Assembly (NCBI GenBank): GCA_002451175.1
Contig: DKBI01000170.1
Coordinates: 8,277 to 16,010 of the forward strand
Origin: Betaproteobacteria bacterium UBA6904
GTDB lineage: Bacteria > Pseudomonadota > Gammaproteobacteria > Burkholderiales > SG8-39
Direction of reading: 5' to 3'
DNA: 7,734 nt
The notes beneath the pieces are model-generated. The model made no database searches. It saw only the letters and a program-made list of their open reading frames with translations, and was not told where the DNA came from. Below are positions 1 through 5,917 of this stretch, piece after piece; positions within the stretch are counted from its first letter, which is position 1; each line of letters begins with the position of its first letter. The position numbers and the translations under genes were made by a program.

Positions 1-177
1 CTGATCAAGGCGTCGCGCAAGCGGCGCATCGCGACCGGGTCGGGCGTGCCGGTGCAGGAGGTGAACCGGCTGCTCAACCAGTTCGAGCAGATGCAGAAGA
101 TGATGAAGCTGATGAAGGGCGGCAATCTGGGGCGCATGATGCGCGGCATGCGCGGCGTGCTGCCCGGGATGCGTTGA
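1..177 (+). CDS. ffh: Signal recognition particle protein Ffh (SRP54), C-terminal end, 5' truncated by the window
   Basis: Only the last 58 residues are present, and the reading frame is open at base 1. What is visible is the end of the SRP54 M domain. It starts with the SRKRRIAxGSG signature that lies in the helix contacting 4.5S RNA, continues with the [16 protein letters not shown] helix, and ends in a Met- and Gly-rich tail with eight methionines in the last 30 residues. In the family the flexible Met side chains line the groove that binds hydrophobic signal sequences, and the protein works with 4.5S RNA and FtsY to target nascent membrane proteins. The GTPase NG domain must lie upstream of the window. 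The gene ends with TGA at 175-177, and the next gene starts 26 bases later, so the two are probably co-transcribed. Identification is firm despite the short fragment. Confidence 0.95.
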   Translation: MIKASRKRRIATGSGVPVQEVNRLLNQFEQMQKMMKLMKGGNLGRMMRGMRGVLPGMR

Positions 178-203
178 GCCGGCACGCGGGAGGAGACAGG
201 GCC

Positions 204-443
204 ATGGGACCGAACGAGCAGCGCACGCGGGTGACGATTCTCACCAGCAGTTTCCGGATCAAGGGCTTCATCGAGCTGCTGCCGAGCGCGCGGGTCACCG
301 ATTACATGCGCGAGGCGCGGGAGTTCATCGCCGTGACCGACGCCGAGGTGTGGGACCTGCAGCTGGGCGGCCGCCTCATCGTTTCGGCGCCGTTCCTCGA
401 CGTCAGCCGCGCACACATCCAGATCATCACGCCGCAGCACTGA
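204..443 (+). CDS. Small conserved protein of unknown function (79 aa) between ffh and rpsP
   Basis: This 79-residue ORF starts with ATG at 204. An AGGAG Shine-Dalgarno at 191-195, eight bases upstream, decides the start over an in-frame TTG at 174. There is no signal peptide or membrane segment. The pattern is alternating short beta-strand-like stretches (RVTILTSSFRIKGFIELL, EFIAVTDAEVW, RLIVSAPFLDV, HIQIIT), consistent with a small all-beta fold, and it contains the phrase ARVTDYMREAREFIAVTDAEV. From memory this resembles short proteobacterial proteins annotated as DUF6812, but I could not run a search and hold that loosely. No catalytic residues stand out. Position suggests co-transcription with ffh rather than with rpsP, because a strong promoter lies between this gene and rpsP. 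No function should be assumed. Confidence 0.85.
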   Translation: MGPNEQRTRVTILTSSFRIKGFIELLPSARVTDYMREAREFIAVTDAEVWDLQLGGRLIVSAPFLDVSRAHIQIITPQH

Positions 444-459
444 CCGGGGGATTCCCCGG
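444..459. repeat. GC-rich palindrome CCGGGG-GATT-CCCCGG just after the small ORF
   Basis: Directly after the TGA at 441-443 is a perfect 6-bp inverted repeat (444-449 with 454-459) around GATT. It could be a short transcript-ending hairpin for the ffh operon, but no T-run follows, so an intrinsic terminator is not convincing. Its core GGGGATTCCCC (447-457) closely matches a second palindrome at 483-495 inside the rpsP promoter, which makes a paired protein-binding site the alternative. Confidence 0.45.
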
Positions 460-472
460 CCGGCGGCCTTCC

Positions 473-502
473 TTGTCAGCCGGGGGAAATTCCCCTTATA
501 AT
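473..502 (+). promoter_or_regulatory. Sigma70-type promoter for the rpsP operon
   Basis: TTGTCA at 473-478 (5 of 6 to the -35 consensus) and TATAAT at 497-502 (6 of 6) are separated by 18 bases. The predicted start site is near 509, giving a leader of about 25 bases before the rpsP ATG at 535. It stands out strongly against a GC-rich background. The spacer contains the palindrome described at 483-495. Confidence 0.8.
483..495. repeat. Palindrome GGGGAAATTCCCC in the spacer of the rpsP promoter
   Basis: This perfect 13-bp palindrome centred on base 489 lies between the -35 and -10 hexamers. With flanks it shares CCGGGGGA and TTCCCC with the palindrome centred at 452. The centres are 37 bases apart, roughly three and a half helical turns. 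A dyad in this position is a natural operator candidate, though chance GC-rich self-complementarity cannot be excluded. Confidence 0.45.
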
Positions 503-534
503 CCGTGCCCTTTTCGCAGGGACCGGAGTATCCA

Positions 535-786
535 ATGGTGGTGATTCGACTGGCGCGCGGCGGCGCGAAAAAACGGCCGTTCTACAGCCTCGTGGTGGCT
601 GACTCGCGCCGCGCGGCGCAAGGCAGGTTTCTCGAGCGCGTCGGGTTCTACGATCCGAAGGCGCCGGAAGGTCGCGAGGCCCTGCGCGTGAACCTGGAGC
701 GCCTGAGCCACTGGTCCGGAAAAGGCGCGCGCCTGTCGCCGACGGTGGCGCGTCTCGTGAAGCAGTTCGCCAAGAAGGCCGCCTGA
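535..786 (+). CDS. rpsP: 30S ribosomal protein S16
   Basis: This 83-residue protein has the usual length for S16 (about 82 in E. coli). The N-terminus [25 protein letters not shown] is the family hallmark, followed by [11 protein letters not shown] and the [24 protein letters not shown] segment. S16 is an early 16S rRNA-binding protein needed for 30S assembly. The ATG at 535 is chosen because GGAG at 525-528 lies six bases upstream and because homologues begin at MVxIRL. An in-frame GTG at 505 lies between the -10 and the predicted start site, so it would not be transcribed. This is the first gene of the rpsP-rimM-trmD-rplS operon, whose products link ribosome assembly with tRNA modification. 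Its TGA overlaps the likely CTG start of rimM. Confidence 0.97.
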   Translation: MVVIRLARGGAKKRPFYSLVVADSRRAAQGRFLERVGFYDPKAPEGREALRVNLERLSHWSGKGARLSPTVARLVKQFAKKAA

Positions 787-1289
787 CGCGCGCTGAGCCG
801 AGCGGCGCACCGCCGCAGCTGGTCGCCTTGGGGCGCGTCGTCGGTAGTTTCGGGGTGCACGGCTGGATGGCGGTGGCCGGCGAACACGAGCCGCTCTCGG
901 CCAGCCGCTCCTGGTGGATCGACGGCAAGGCGTATGCGGTCGAAGCGCACCGGGCGCATTCGGGCAAGTTGCTGGCGAAGCTGGACGGGATCGAGTCGCC
1001 CGAGGCGGCGCGGGCGTTGAAGGGGCGCGAGGTGGCGGTACCGCGGGCGATGCTGCCGGAGCCCGAAGCGGGGCGGTATTACTGGGCCGACCTGGTCGGC
1101 CTCGTGGTGGTGAATGCCGAGTGCGCGGAGCTCGGCGTCGTGCAGGGCCTGTTTTCCAACGGCGCGCACGACGTCATGGAATTGAGAGGCGACGGGCGCA
1201 CGCGTTTGCTGCCGTACGTCGCCGCAGTAGTGAAGCGGGTCGATCTGGATGCGCGGCGCATCGAGGTGGACTGGGGAACGGACTGGTAG
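783..1289 (+). CDS. rimM: Ribosome maturation factor RimM
   Basis: RimM binds S19 and helps mature the 3' domain of 16S rRNA. The N-terminal barrel shows [18 protein letters not shown] (about residues 14-31), and the C-terminal PRC-barrel shows [26 protein letters not shown] and the ending RIEVDWG. No ATG or GTG exists upstream of the conserved VALGRV strand in this frame. The nearest conventional codon, TTG at 828, would cut into that strand, give only 153 residues and has no Shine-Dalgarno. A CTG at 783 overlaps the rpsP stop (CTGA), has AAGAAGG at 772-778 just upstream, and gives 168 residues, closer to the family (182 in E. coli). I chose it by inference; CTG 819 and TTG 828 remain possible. 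Product identity is secure and only the start is uncertain. Confidence 0.93.
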   Translation: MTRAEPSGAPPQLVALGRVVGSFGVHGWMAVAGEHEPLSASRSWWIDGKAYAVEAHRAHSGKLLAKLDGIESPEAARALKGREVAVPRAMLPEPEAGRYYWADLVGLVVVNAECAELGVVQGLFSNGAHDVMELRGDGRTRLLPYVAAVVKRVDLDARRIEVDWGTDW

Positions 1290-1308
1290 CGGCGGCGGGC
1301 GACGGCGC

Positions 1309-2064
1309 ATGATGCGTTTCCATGTCGTGACGCTGTTTCCCGAGATGTTCGCCGCGGTGTCGGAGAGCGGAATCACGGGGCGCGCGCGCGAGCGCGGCCT
1401 CTGGGGCCTCGAGACGTGGAATCCGAGGCGCTTCGCCACCGACAATTACCGCAGCGTGGACGACCGGCCGTACGGCGGCGGTCCGGGGATGGTGATGATG
1501 GCGGGCCCGCTGAGCCGAGCGCTCGACGCGGCCGGCGCGGCGGGCGGCGGCGCGGTGATCTATCTCTCGCCGCAGGGCCGCCGGCTGGATCACGCGGGCG
1601 TGATCGAGCTGGCGGGCCGCTCCGCGATGACGTTGTTGTGCGGCCGGTACGAGGGTGTGGACGAGCGGCTGCTGCGGCACCGCGTGGACGAGGAACTTTC
1701 GCTCGGGGATTTCGTGCTCTCGGGCGGCGAACTGGCGGCGATGGCGGTCATCGACGCCGTGGTGAGGCAATTGCCCGGGGCATTGGGCGACGGGCAGTCG
1801 GCTGCCGAGGAGTCGTTCGTGGCCGGCCTGCTGGATTACCCGCACTACACGCGGCCGGAAGTCTGGCCCGAGGGTGCGCCGGGCGAGCGCGTGCCCGAGG
1901 TGCTGCTGTCCGGGCATCACGAGCAGATTCGGCGCTGGCGCCTGAAGCAGTCGCTCGGCAGGACCTGGCTCAGGCGGCCGGACCTGCTGGCGGCACGCAG
2001 GCTGAACGACGAAGAACGGAAGCTGCTGGACGAATTCCAGCGCGAATGCGGAGAGCGATCATGA
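1309..2064 (+). CDS. trmD: tRNA (guanine-37-N1)-methyltransferase TrmD
   Basis: TrmD transfers a methyl group from S-adenosylmethionine to N1 of G37 in tRNAs, preventing +1 frameshifting. All family landmarks are present in 251 residues (255 in E. coli): the [13 protein letters not shown] start, [11 protein letters not shown] (55-64), and the trefoil-knot SAM site made by YLSPQGRxL (85-93), [12 protein letters not shown] (109-120) and [12 protein letters not shown] (131-142). The [11 protein letters not shown] segment carries the catalytic aspartate, Asp176 here and Asp169 in E. coli. The C-terminal tRNA-binding part has [21 protein letters not shown]. Two ATGs lie side by side at 1309 and 1312; either may be used, and neither has a clear Shine-Dalgarno. 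The gap to rimM is 19 bases, and its TGA overlaps the rplS ATG. Confidence 0.97.
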   Translation: MMRFHVVTLFPEMFAAVSESGITGRARERGLWGLETWNPRRFATDNYRSVDDRPYGGGPGMVMMAGPLSRALDAAGAAGGGAVIYLSPQGRRLDHAGVIELAGRSAMTLLCGRYEGVDERLLRHRVDEELSLGDFVLSGGELAAMAVIDAVVRQLPGALGDGQSAAEESFVAGLLDYPHYTRPEVWPEGAPGERVPEVLLSGHHEQIRRWRLKQSLGRTWLRRPDLLAARRLNDEERKLLDEFQRECGERS

Positions 2065-2441
2065 ACCTGATCCAGAAAATCGAGCAGGAAGAAATCACCC
2101 GGCTGGGGCGCACGATCCCGAGCTTTACCCCGGGCGACACGGTGGTGGTGCGCGTCAACGTCGTCGAGGGCGACAAGAAGCGCGAGCAGGCGTTCGAGGG
2201 CGTGGTGATCGCGAAGCGCAACCGTGGCCTGCGCTCGTCGTTCATCGTGCGCAAGATCTCCTCCGGCGAGGGCGTCGAGCGGACCTTCCAGACCTACTCG
2301 CCGCTGATCGCCTCGATCGAGGTGAAGCGCAAGGGCGACGTGCGCCGCGCCAAGCTCTATTACCTGCGCTCGAGGTCCGGCAAGTCGGCGCGCATCCGCG
2401 AGCGCCTCGGGACGAACGAAGCCGAAGCGAGCAAGGCGTAG
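2061..2441 (+). CDS. rplS: 50S ribosomal protein L19
   Basis: This 126-residue protein (E. coli L19 is 115) begins [12 protein letters not shown] and shows the L19 core: [44 protein letters not shown] and the ending [19 protein letters not shown]19 sits at the 30S-50S interface. The extra length is a short charged and Ala-rich C-terminal tail (NEAEASKA), which is common in betaproteobacterial-type L19. The ATG overlaps the trmD stop in an ATGA junction, and GGAGAG at 2050-2055 gives it its own ribosome binding site. That helps explain how a ribosomal protein can be made at a higher level than TrmD from the same message. It is the last gene of the operon; a stem-loop follows 15 bases after the stop. 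Confidence 0.97.
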   Translation: MNLIQKIEQEEITRLGRTIPSFTPGDTVVVRVNVVEGDKKREQAFEGVVIAKRNRGLRSSFIVRKISSGEGVERTFQTYSPLIASIEVKRKGDVRRAKLYYLRSRSGKSARIRERLGTNEAEASKA

Positions 2442-2456
2442 CGGCTTCCGGCATTC

Positions 2457-2484
2457 AGGCGATCGGCTGCGTGGCCGCTCGCCT
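2457..2484 (+). terminator. Stem-loop after rplS; terminator-like, without a T-run, touching the ribBX -10
   Basis: The arms AGGCGATCGGC (2457-2467) and GCCGCTCGCCT (2474-2484) pair over 11 positions with a single T/C mismatch, around a six-base loop TGCGTG. In RNA this would be a stable hairpin 15 bases after the rplS stop, suited to ending or protecting the upstream message. There is no T-run (ctataatg follows), so classical intrinsic termination is doubtful. The same dyad occupies the space where the ribBX -35 element should be, so it could instead be an operator. Confidence 0.5.
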
Positions 2485-2489
2485 ATAAT
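2484..2489 (+). promoter_or_regulatory. TATAAT -10 element immediately upstream of ribBX
   Basis: A perfect TATAAT lies six bases before the ribBX ATG. Transcription normally begins about seven bases after the -10, which here is the A of the ATG itself, so the message would be leaderless. At 16-18 base spacing there is no recognisable -35 (GATCGG at 17) and no extended -10 TG, so the promoter may be weak or activator-dependent, or the hexamer may be a coincidence. A perfect match in such GC-rich sequence argues for function. Confidence 0.55.
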
Positions 2490-2495
2490 GCTGCG

Positions 2496-3617
2496 ATGCG
2501 TCGCGAGCACACGGCGATCAGTCCGATCGCCGACATCATCGAGGAAATCCGCGCCGGGCGGATCGTCGTCCTGGTGGACGACGAGGACCGGGAGAACGAG
2601 GGCGACCTCGTTTTTGCCGCGGATTTCGTCACCCCGGAAAAAATCAACTTTCTCGCCAAGCACGGGCGCGGACTGATCTGCATGCCGGTCACCGAGGCGC
2701 ACGCGGCGCGCCTCGGCCTGCGGCCCATGGTCAGCCGCAACCGCTCGCGCCACGGCACGAACTTCACGGTCTCCATCGAGGCGGCGGAAGGCATCGCCAC
2801 CGGCATCTCGGCGCACGATCGCGCGCTGACGGTAAAGGTGGCGGCGGCGCCCGATGCGGAACCGACCGACATCGTGCAGCCGGGGCACGTGTTTCCGCTC
2901 ATCGCGCAGCCGGGCGGCGTGCTGGTGCGCGCGGGGCACACCGAGGCGTGCTGCGATCTGGCCCGTCTCGCGGGCCTCGCGCCGGCGGCGGTGCTGTGCG
3001 AGATCATGAAGGACGACGGCAGCATGGCGCGCCTGCCGGACCTCGTGCCGTTCGCGGCGCAGCACGGGCTGAAGATCGGCACGATCGCCGACCTGATCCA
3101 CTACCGCAACGCGCACGAGTCGCTGGTGCGCCGCGTCGCCGAGCGCGACATCGAGACCGCCGAGGGCCTGTTTCACTTGATCGCCTACCGCGACGTGCCC
3201 ACCGGCGGCACGCACCTCGCCCTGGTGTGCGGCGAGGTTGCCGCATCGCGCGACACACTGGTGCGCGTGCACGAGCCGCTGTCGATCCTCGACCTGATCG
3301 ACGCGGGGCCGGGAACGCATTCCTGGAGCTACCCCGAGGCACTGGCCGCGATCGGCCGCGAGGGCAACGGCGTGATGGTGCTGCTGAACTGCGCGCAGTC
3401 GGACGCCGCGCTGGAAGCGCGGCTGGAGAACGCCGAGCGCGAGGCGCAGGACCACGCGGGACGCAGCCACGACCTGCGCACGTACGGCATCGGCGCGCAG
3501 ATCCTGCGCGATCTCGGCGTCGGGCGCATGCGGCTGATGGCGGCGCCGCGCAAGATGCCCAGCATGACCGGCTTCGGTCTCGAGGTCTCGGGATACCTGG
3601 AGCGCGCGGCGCAATGA
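2496..3617 (+). CDS. ribBX: RibBX-type 3,4-dihydroxy-2-butanone 4-phosphate synthase with degenerate GTP cyclohydrolase II-like domain
   Basis: The N-terminal half (about 8-205) is a complete DHBP synthase, which converts ribulose 5-phosphate to the four-carbon unit used for lumazine. It has [11 protein letters not shown] (28-38), [34 protein letters not shown] (148-152) and LCEI (167-170). The C-terminal half (about 206-373) aligns with GTP cyclohydrolase II but lacks the hallmarks. The zinc-binding CxxxxxxxxxxCxC segment is replaced by [17 protein letters not shown] (261-277), and the RQEGRGIGL loop by a stretch around [10 protein letters not shown]. Only the C-terminal [14 protein letters not shown] and [11 protein letters not shown] parts remain recognisable. 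This matches the proteobacterial RibBX variant, reported to lack cyclohydrolase activity, so a separate ribA is expected elsewhere. The start is the only ATG in frame; there is no Shine-Dalgarno. It overlaps ribH by ATGA. Many pipelines would name it ribBA. Confidence 0.93.
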   Translation: MRREHTAISPIADIIEEIRAGRIVVLVDDEDRENEGDLVFAADFVTPEKINFLAKHGRGLICMPVTEAHAARLGLRPMVSRNRSRHGTNFTVSIEAAEGIATGISAHDRALTVKVAAAPDAEPTDIVQPGHVFPLIAQPGGVLVRAGHTEACCDLARLAGLAPAAVLCEIMKDDGSMARLPDLVPFAAQHGLKIGTIADLIHYRNAHESLVRRVAERDIETAEGLFHLIAYRDVPTGGTHLALVCGEVAASRDTLVRVHEPLSILDLIDAGPGTHSWSYPEALAAIGREGNGVMVLLNCAQSDAALEARLENAEREAQDHAGRSHDLRTYGIGAQILRDLGVGRMRLMAAPRKMPSMTGFGLEVSGYLERAAQ

Positions 3618-4039
3618 GTGCGCTGCGCGTCGGCGTCGTGCATTCGCGCTTCAACGAGGCGATCAGCGAGGCGCTCCTCGCGTCGGCGCGCGAGGAAATC
3701 GGGCGCGCCGGAGCGACGGCGCAGTTCGTGTCCGTTCCCGGGGCGCTCGAAATTCCCCTCGCGCTGCAATGGCTCGCGCAGTCGGGGCGCTTCGACGCGC
3801 TGGTGGCGATCGGCGCGGTGATCCGGGGAGAGACCTATCACTTCGACGTGGTGGCCAACGAATCGGCGCGCGGCGTGATGGACGTGGCCCTCGATTCCGG
3901 CATCCCCGTGGGCAACGGCATCCTCACGACGGAGGACGAGGCACAGGCCCTGGCGCGGCGGGACAAGGGGGCCGAAGCCGTGCGCGTGGCGCTGGAAATG
4001 GCGCGCCTGCGGGCCGGACTCGAAGACGCATGGCGCTGA
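3614..4039 (+). CDS. ribH: 6,7-dimethyl-8-ribityllumazine synthase
   Basis: RibH condenses the four-carbon product of RibB with 5-amino-6-ribitylaminouracil to form ribityllumazine, the penultimate step of riboflavin synthesis. The 141-residue sequence has the family order: [12 protein letters not shown] (6-17), [11 protein letters not shown] (41-51) and the substrate/phosphate region [21 protein letters not shown] (67-87), with the catalytic histidine at 76. [19 protein letters not shown] and the C-terminal [12 protein letters not shown] helix follow. It is a little shorter than the 156-residue E. coli enzyme, with a trimmed N-terminus and no missing motif. The ATG lies within ATGA over the ribBX stop, and GGAG at 3599-3602 is a rather distant ribosome binding site, so translational coupling to ribBX is likely. 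It overlaps nusB by ten bases. Confidence 0.97.
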   Translation: MSALRVGVVHSRFNEAISEALLASAREEIGRAGATAQFVSVPGALEIPLALQWLAQSGRFDALVAIGAVIRGETYHFDVVANESARGVMDVALDSGIPVGNGILTTEDEAQALARRDKGAEAVRVALEMARLRAGLEDAWR

Positions 4040-4464
4040 AGACGCCGCGCCGTCGCGCGCGGGAAATCGCCATGCAGGCCCTGTACGCCTGGCAGCTGGC
4101 GGGGGGCGATGCGCTGGCCGAGGCGCGGGCCATGGACGGCTGGGACCGCTGTGATCAGGACCTCGCGGTGCTCCTGCTGCAAGGCGTCGTGCGGCGCGCC
4201 GCGGATCTCGAAAAACACCTCGCGCCGCTCATCGATCGCAAGTTTGCCGAGCTGTCGCCGGTGGAGCGCGCCGTGCTCTACATCGGCGCGTTCGAGCTCG
4301 CCGAGCGGCCCGAGACGCCTTTCCGCGTCGTCCTCAACGAGGCCGTCGAGCTGGGCAAGGCGTTCGGCGGAACCGACGGTTACAAGTTCGTCAACGGCGT
4401 GCTCGAAAAGCTTGCCGGAGCGTTACGCGCCGAGGAATTGGCGCGCTTCCGCCGGTCGGCCTAG
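4030..4464 (+). CDS. nusB: Transcription antitermination factor NusB
   Basis: NusB pairs with NusE (S10) on boxA RNA to promote rRNA antitermination. The 144-residue product (E. coli 139) shows the helical family motifs: an Arg-rich N-terminus leading into [17 protein letters not shown] (7-23), [17 protein letters not shown] near the middle, and [31 protein letters not shown] near the end. The basic N-terminal helix is the RNA-contacting part in the family. Its ATG lies inside the last codons of ribH, a ten-base overlap in a different frame, with no strong Shine-Dalgarno, so coupled translation is likely. The ribH-nusB pair is widely conserved in bacteria. Confidence 0.97.
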   Translation: MALKTPRRRAREIAMQALYAWQLAGGDALAEARAMDGWDRCDQDLAVLLLQGVVRRAADLEKHLAPLIDRKFAELSPVERAVLYIGAFELAERPETPFRVVLNEAVELGKAFGGTDGYKFVNGVLEKLAGALRAEELARFRRSA

Positions 4465-4487
4465 AGGCGCCGGAAGGGCAGCGCCTC
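4464..4487 (+). promoter_or_regulatory. Short hairpin with a GGAAGGG loop between nusB and thiL
   Basis: GAGGCGC (4464-4470) and GCGCCTC (4481-4487) form a perfect 7-bp stem around a ten-base loop that holds GGAAGGG (4472-4478), a Shine-Dalgarno-like sequence. The loop is 21 bases from the thiL ATG at 4500, too far for normal use. It starts at the last base of the nusB stop. It may be an RNA structure affecting thiL translation or message stability, or a chance product of GC-rich sequence. Confidence 0.3.
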
Positions 4488-4499
4488 GCGCGCCACGCC

Positions 4500-5432
4500 A
4501 TGCTTTCCGAATTCGCGATCATCCGCCGGTATTTCGAGCGGCCGGCACGCAGCGCCGCGCTCGGCATCGGCGACGATGCGGCGCTCATCCGCGCGCGCGA
4601 AGGCATGGAGGTCGCCGTCTCCACCGACCTGCTGCTCGAAGGCCGGCATTTCCCGGCCGGTGCGGACCCTCGCCGGCTCGGACACAAGGCGCTTGCCGTC
4701 AACCTGTCCGACATGGCGGCCATGGGCGCAACGCCCCGATGGGCGACGCTGGCGATCGCGCTGCCGTCGGCGGATCCGGTCTGGCTCGAGGCGTTCGCCG
4801 CCGGATTCTTCGCGCTCGCCGAGCGCTTCGGCACGGAACTGATCGGTGGCGATACGACGCGCGGACCGCTGGCGATCTGCGTGACGATCCTCGGCGAGCT
4901 TCCGGCGGGCAGCGGATTGCTGCGTTCTGCCGCGCGCCCGGGAGAGGACGTCTGGGTGTCCGGCGCACTGGGCGGCGCGGCGCTGGCGCTCGAGCATCCG
5001 GAATTCGCCGAGGCGCGCGACCGGCTCGAGGTCCCGGAGCCGCGCGTCGCGCTCGGCGAGCGGCTGCGCGGCGTGGCGAGCGCGGCGATCGACGTCTCGG
5101 ACGGCTTCGCGCAGGACCTCGGTCACATCCTCGCGCGCTCGGCCTGCGGCGCGCGCGTGGACTACGCGAAGTTGCCGCGCGACCGCGCGCTCCTGCCGTT
5201 TCGCGATTCGGCGCTCGAGCGCCGCTGCGTGCTCGGCGGCGGGGACGATTACGAGCTCGTCTTTACGGCGCCGCCGGACGCGCGCGAGGCGATCGACGCG
5301 ATCGCGCGGGACCTTGCGCTGCCGCTGACGCGGGCCGGCGTGATCGTGGCCGGCGATGCCCGCCTCGAGCTGCACGACGGTGCGGGCCGAGCGATGGCAC
5401 TGGAGCCGGGCTTCGACCACTTCGCCGCATGA
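4500..5432 (+). CDS. thiL: Thiamine-monophosphate kinase ThiL
   Basis: ThiL phosphorylates thiamine monophosphate to thiamine diphosphate with ATP, the last step of cofactor synthesis. The 310-residue protein fits the PurM-like fold. It shows GIGDDAAL (22-29), STDLLLEGRHF (41-51), HKALAVNLSDMAAMGATP (62-79), GGDTTRGP (116-123), IDVSDGFAQDLGH (197-209) and GGGDDYELVFT (246-256), which carry the Mg-ATP and substrate-binding aspartates. The usual GGEDYEL reads GGDDYEL here, a conservative change. Homologues begin near SEFxxIRRYF, which supports the ATG at 4500 even though no Shine-Dalgarno lies at normal distance; a small hairpin fills the 35-base gap after nusB. Its TGA overlaps the pgpA ATG. 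The nusB-thiL-pgpA order is common in Proteobacteria. Confidence 0.96.
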   Translation: MLSEFAIIRRYFERPARSAALGIGDDAALIRAREGMEVAVSTDLLLEGRHFPAGADPRRLGHKALAVNLSDMAAMGATPRWATLAIALPSADPVWLEAFAAGFFALAERFGTELIGGDTTRGPLAICVTILGELPAGSGLLRSAARPGEDVWVSGALGGAALALEHPEFAEARDRLEVPEPRVALGERLRGVASAAIDVSDGFAQDLGHILARSACGARVDYAKLPRDRALLPFRDSALERRCVLGGGDDYELVFTAPPDAREAIDAIARDLALPLTRAGVIVAGDARLELHDGAGRAMALEPGFDHFAA

Positions 5433-5917
5433 TCGCGCGCCATCCCGGATGGGCATTCACGTTCGCGCACCCGGCGCATTTCATCGCGCTCGGGTTCGGC
5501 GCCGGCGTGTCCCGCTTCGCGCCGGGCACCGTAGGGACGCTGGTGGCGTTTCCGCTCTGGTGGCTGCTGGGGCCGGGTTACTCGCCGCTCGAGCTCGTGG
5601 CGATCCTCGTCATGCTGTTCGGCGTGGGCGTGTGGGCCTGCGAGCTGACCGGCCTGCACCTCGGCGTGCCGGACCACGGGGCGATGTGCTGGGACGAGGT
5701 CGTCGCGTTTCTCGCGGTGCTCGCCCTGATTCCGAACGAGCCGCTGTGGCAGGGCCTGGCGTTCCTGGTCTTCCGCGCGTTCGACGTGGTCAAGCCCCCG
5801 CCGATCCGCCAGCTGGAGCGGCGGGTAAAGGGCGGGATGGGGGTGATGGTCGACGACGTGCTGGCGGCAGGCTACACGCTGATCGTGCTGGCGCTTCTGA
5901 AACGCTTCGTTCTATGA
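5429..5917 (+). CDS. pgpA: Phosphatidylglycerophosphatase A
   Basis: PgpA removes the phosphate from phosphatidylglycerol phosphate in the inner membrane to make phosphatidylglycerol. The 162-residue protein is mostly hydrophobic, with likely membrane segments at about 35-50, 54-75, 90-118 and 142-161. Family motifs are present: GFGAGVSRFAPGTVGTLVA (22-40), WDEVVAF (88-94, with the metal-binding Asp-Glu), FRAFDVVKPPPIRQLE (115-130) and KGGMGVMVDDVLAAGY (134-149). These acidic residues form the Mg-dependent active site in the family. The start is fixed by the ATGA overlap with the thiL stop. There is no nearby Shine-Dalgarno, so translation is probably coupled to thiL. It is joined in the same way to the following pncC. 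Confidence 0.96.
   Translation: MIARHPGWAFTFAHPAHFIALGFGAGVSRFAPGTVGTLVAFPLWWLLGPGYSPLELVAILVMLFGVGVWACELTGLHLGVPDHGAMCWDEVVAFLAVLALIPNEPLWQGLAFLVFRAFDVVKPPPIRQLERRVKGGMGVMVDDVLAAGYTLIVLALLKRFVL

Noticed and set aside
2421..2452. Stem from GCCGAAGC and GCTTCCGGC across the rplS stop
   Set aside because: Needs a bulged base and a 15-base loop, has no T-run, and is much weaker than the stem at 2457-2484.
2442..2495. FMN riboswitch before ribBX
   Set aside because: The gap is only 54 bases, far shorter than an FMN riboswitch, and lacks its conserved helices; the promoter sits against the ATG.
1917..3614. Long minus-strand open frame (565 codons) opposite trmD, rplS and ribBX
   Set aside because: Its product is Arg/His/Ala-rich low-complexity sequence with no recognisable motif, and it lies opposite three firmly identified genes. 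Such frames are expected in GC-rich DNA.
4109..5428. Plus-strand frame reading into the pgpA frame across nusB and thiL
   Set aside because: Only its last part, from 5429, is real (pgpA). The upstream part is an Arg-rich shadow of nusB and thiL.
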